This document shows, in pieces, positions 12,108 through 12,915 of a stretch of DNA of 12,915 nucleotides. The notes below the pieces were generated by a model. That model did no database searches, had not been told where the DNA came from, and was given only the letters and a program-made list of their open reading frames with translations. The stretch is from an archaeon (GTDB lineage: Archaea > EX4484-52 > B79-G9). Positions within the stretch are counted from its first letter, which is position 1. The number at the start of each line of letters is the position of its first letter. The position numbers and the translations under genes are program-made. The stretch covers positions 1 through 12,915 of the forward strand of contig WSZW01000176.1 in assembly GCA_013139905.1 (NCBI GenBank), in the 5' to 3' direction.

Positions 12108-12791
12108 ATGATAAGCAAAATAATTTCTGTGTTTTTAAATCGTTTTATTTACAAAAAGAAAAAACCGACAAAACGAAAAAAACCACATCCAGAACAAACT
12201 AAAAAAAAATCGACAAAAAAACATATACAAACTCTTAATCGTCCGCTTAATTGGATATCAAAAAAATACGGATTTGAAAGCAAAAATTTAAAAATTGCTA
12301 TTTTTTTTATTGCAATTATATCTTTATTTTTCGGATCATATGTAAAAACATTTCTGTTTATTACAATATTTGTAATTATTGCAACTGCATCCAAACTCAT
12401 ACAGGAATTTTTTCCTTTCGTCGTTGGATTTGATCTTGTTCTTTTTGTAACTGTTTTATCAACTATGCATTATGGTTGGGTTGTTGGGGCACTTGTTGGA
12501 TGTGTAAGCTCGTTTGTGGGTTCTATGTATCGAATACGCCAACAAATGGATACAGCAATTATGCCTTTGGTTGGTTATGTTATAGTTGCACTTATAATAC
12601 CTCACATTATGTTTCTGGACTTATTTATTCTGGGATTACTAGCGACCATAATATATGCAAGTATAATGTCTTTACTTTTTTTACATTTACGTGCAGATAT
12701 TTTTAACACGGCAACATTTGCAATAACAACAATTGCATTTAATTGGTGGTTATTTGTCAATGTGGCACCATTTATTGTGTCTCTGATGTAA
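12108..12791 (+). CDS. Polytopic membrane protein, tandem paralog 2
   Basis: A 227-residue paralog of the preceding protein. The N-terminus (MISKIISVFLNRFIY) is amphipathic and is followed by a highly basic linker of about 30 residues (KKKKPTKRKKPHPEQTKKKS), then hydrophobic helices from about residue 62. Shared motifs are FFPFVVGFDLVLFVTVLSTM (about 101-120), HYGWVVGALVGCVSSFVGS, and ATFAITTIAFNWWLF near the end. Similarity to paralog 1 covers the whole membrane domain; the basic linkers are conserved in character but not sequence. Such a cytosolic basic tail could contact nucleic acid or acidic lipid; that is speculation. It lies 64 bp after paralog 1 with an A/T-rich gap. Substrate and role unknown. 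Confidence 0.75.
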   Translation: MISKIISVFLNRFIYKKKKPTKRKKPHPEQTKKKSTKKHIQTLNRPLNWISKKYGFESKNLKIAIFFIAIISLFFGSYVKTFLFITIFVIIATASKLIQEFFPFVVGFDLVLFVTVLSTMHYGWVVGALVGCVSSFVGSMYRIRQQMDTAIMPLVGYVIVALIIPHIMFLDLFILGLLATIIYASIMSLLFLHLRADIFNTATFAITTIAFNWWLFVNVAPFIVSLM

Positions 12792-12850
12792 TTTCGTAAT
12801 ATACATAAACATATAAACCGCGAAAAACATAATTCATAAATAACTACAAT

Positions 12851-12858
12851 AAATATAT
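12851..12858 (+). promoter_or_regulatory. Possible TATA box facing the right edge
   Basis: AAATATAT at 12851-12858 would direct transcription from near 12880 toward the right edge. No start codon with a long frame follows within the 35 bp left, so the gene, if any, lies outside. The 124-bp tail after 12791 otherwise shows nothing I can support. Confidence 0.25.
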
Positions 12859-12915
12859 TTTGATTTGGTGATTTTTTGACGATTCTTGGTGAAACTCTAG
12901 ATACACTTTGAGATC

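Noticed and set aside
12476..12706. 76-codon plus-strand frame inside paralog 2
   Set aside because: Out-of-frame shadow of the membrane protein gene.
12844..12915. 23-codon open frame on the minus strand entering from the right edge
   Set aside because: Too short to judge; an alternative frame is equally open, and the window ends before any motif could appear.

Overview
This window is AT-rich archaeal DNA. The evidence is a deoxyhypusine synthase, the archaeal chromosomal protein MC1, the ribosome-biogenesis nuclease Nob1, an archaeal-type winged-helix regulator, and promoters with TATA boxes centred about 26 bp upstream of start codons (leaderless genes). Other genes carry Shine-Dalgarno sites (GGTGAT, GGAGG). 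Short genes, tight packing, overlapping convergent ends and many lineage-specific small or membrane proteins would suit a small-genome (DPANN-like) archaeon, but the lineage is inferred and cannot be fixed from this window.

Layout. 1-1046 (minus): deoxyhypusine synthase, followed 4 bp later by a gene that runs off the left edge. 1131-2465 (plus): a leaderless MATE-family exporter. 2466-2874: a 409-bp stretch without a gene, built almost entirely of short perfect hairpins. 2875-4384 (plus): a small cysteine-containing membrane protein and an AI-2E-family transporter. 4381-5019 (minus): Nob1 and, upstream of it, a 39-residue single-span membrane protein not previously called. 5292-5564 (plus): MC1 with a terminator. 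5752-7523 (minus): a cysteine-rich surface protein translationally coupled to NAD(P)HX dehydratase. 7534-7911 (plus): a DUF192 protein starting 10 bp from the dehydratase start. 7895-8806 (minus): a winged-helix regulator with a long C-terminal domain resembling S-layer-type domains. 9009-9995 (plus): a divergent unknown protein that appears to share short motifs with that C-terminal domain. 9996-10315: a second hairpin-rich stretch with a candidate minus-strand structured RNA whose tail resembles a tRNA 3' end. 10316-10392 (minus): tRNA-Pro(UGG) with encoded CCA. 10569-10981 (plus): two small proteins sharing an RM-ELK-PY motif. 11048-11389 (plus): CutA1, whose TATA box lies between the arms of a 9-bp inverted repeat. 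11414-12791 (plus): two tandem paralogous membrane proteins.

Housekeeping genes (dhs, nob1, MC1, nnrD, tRNA-Pro, cutA) are interleaved with envelope genes (MATE, AI-2E, cysteine-rich surface protein, paralogous membrane proteins). The strongest candidates for undescribed biology are the two hairpin arrays sharing a 16-bp core, the regulator/unknown divergent pair with a common domain signature, the RM-ELK-PY small-protein pair, and the tandem membrane paralogs.
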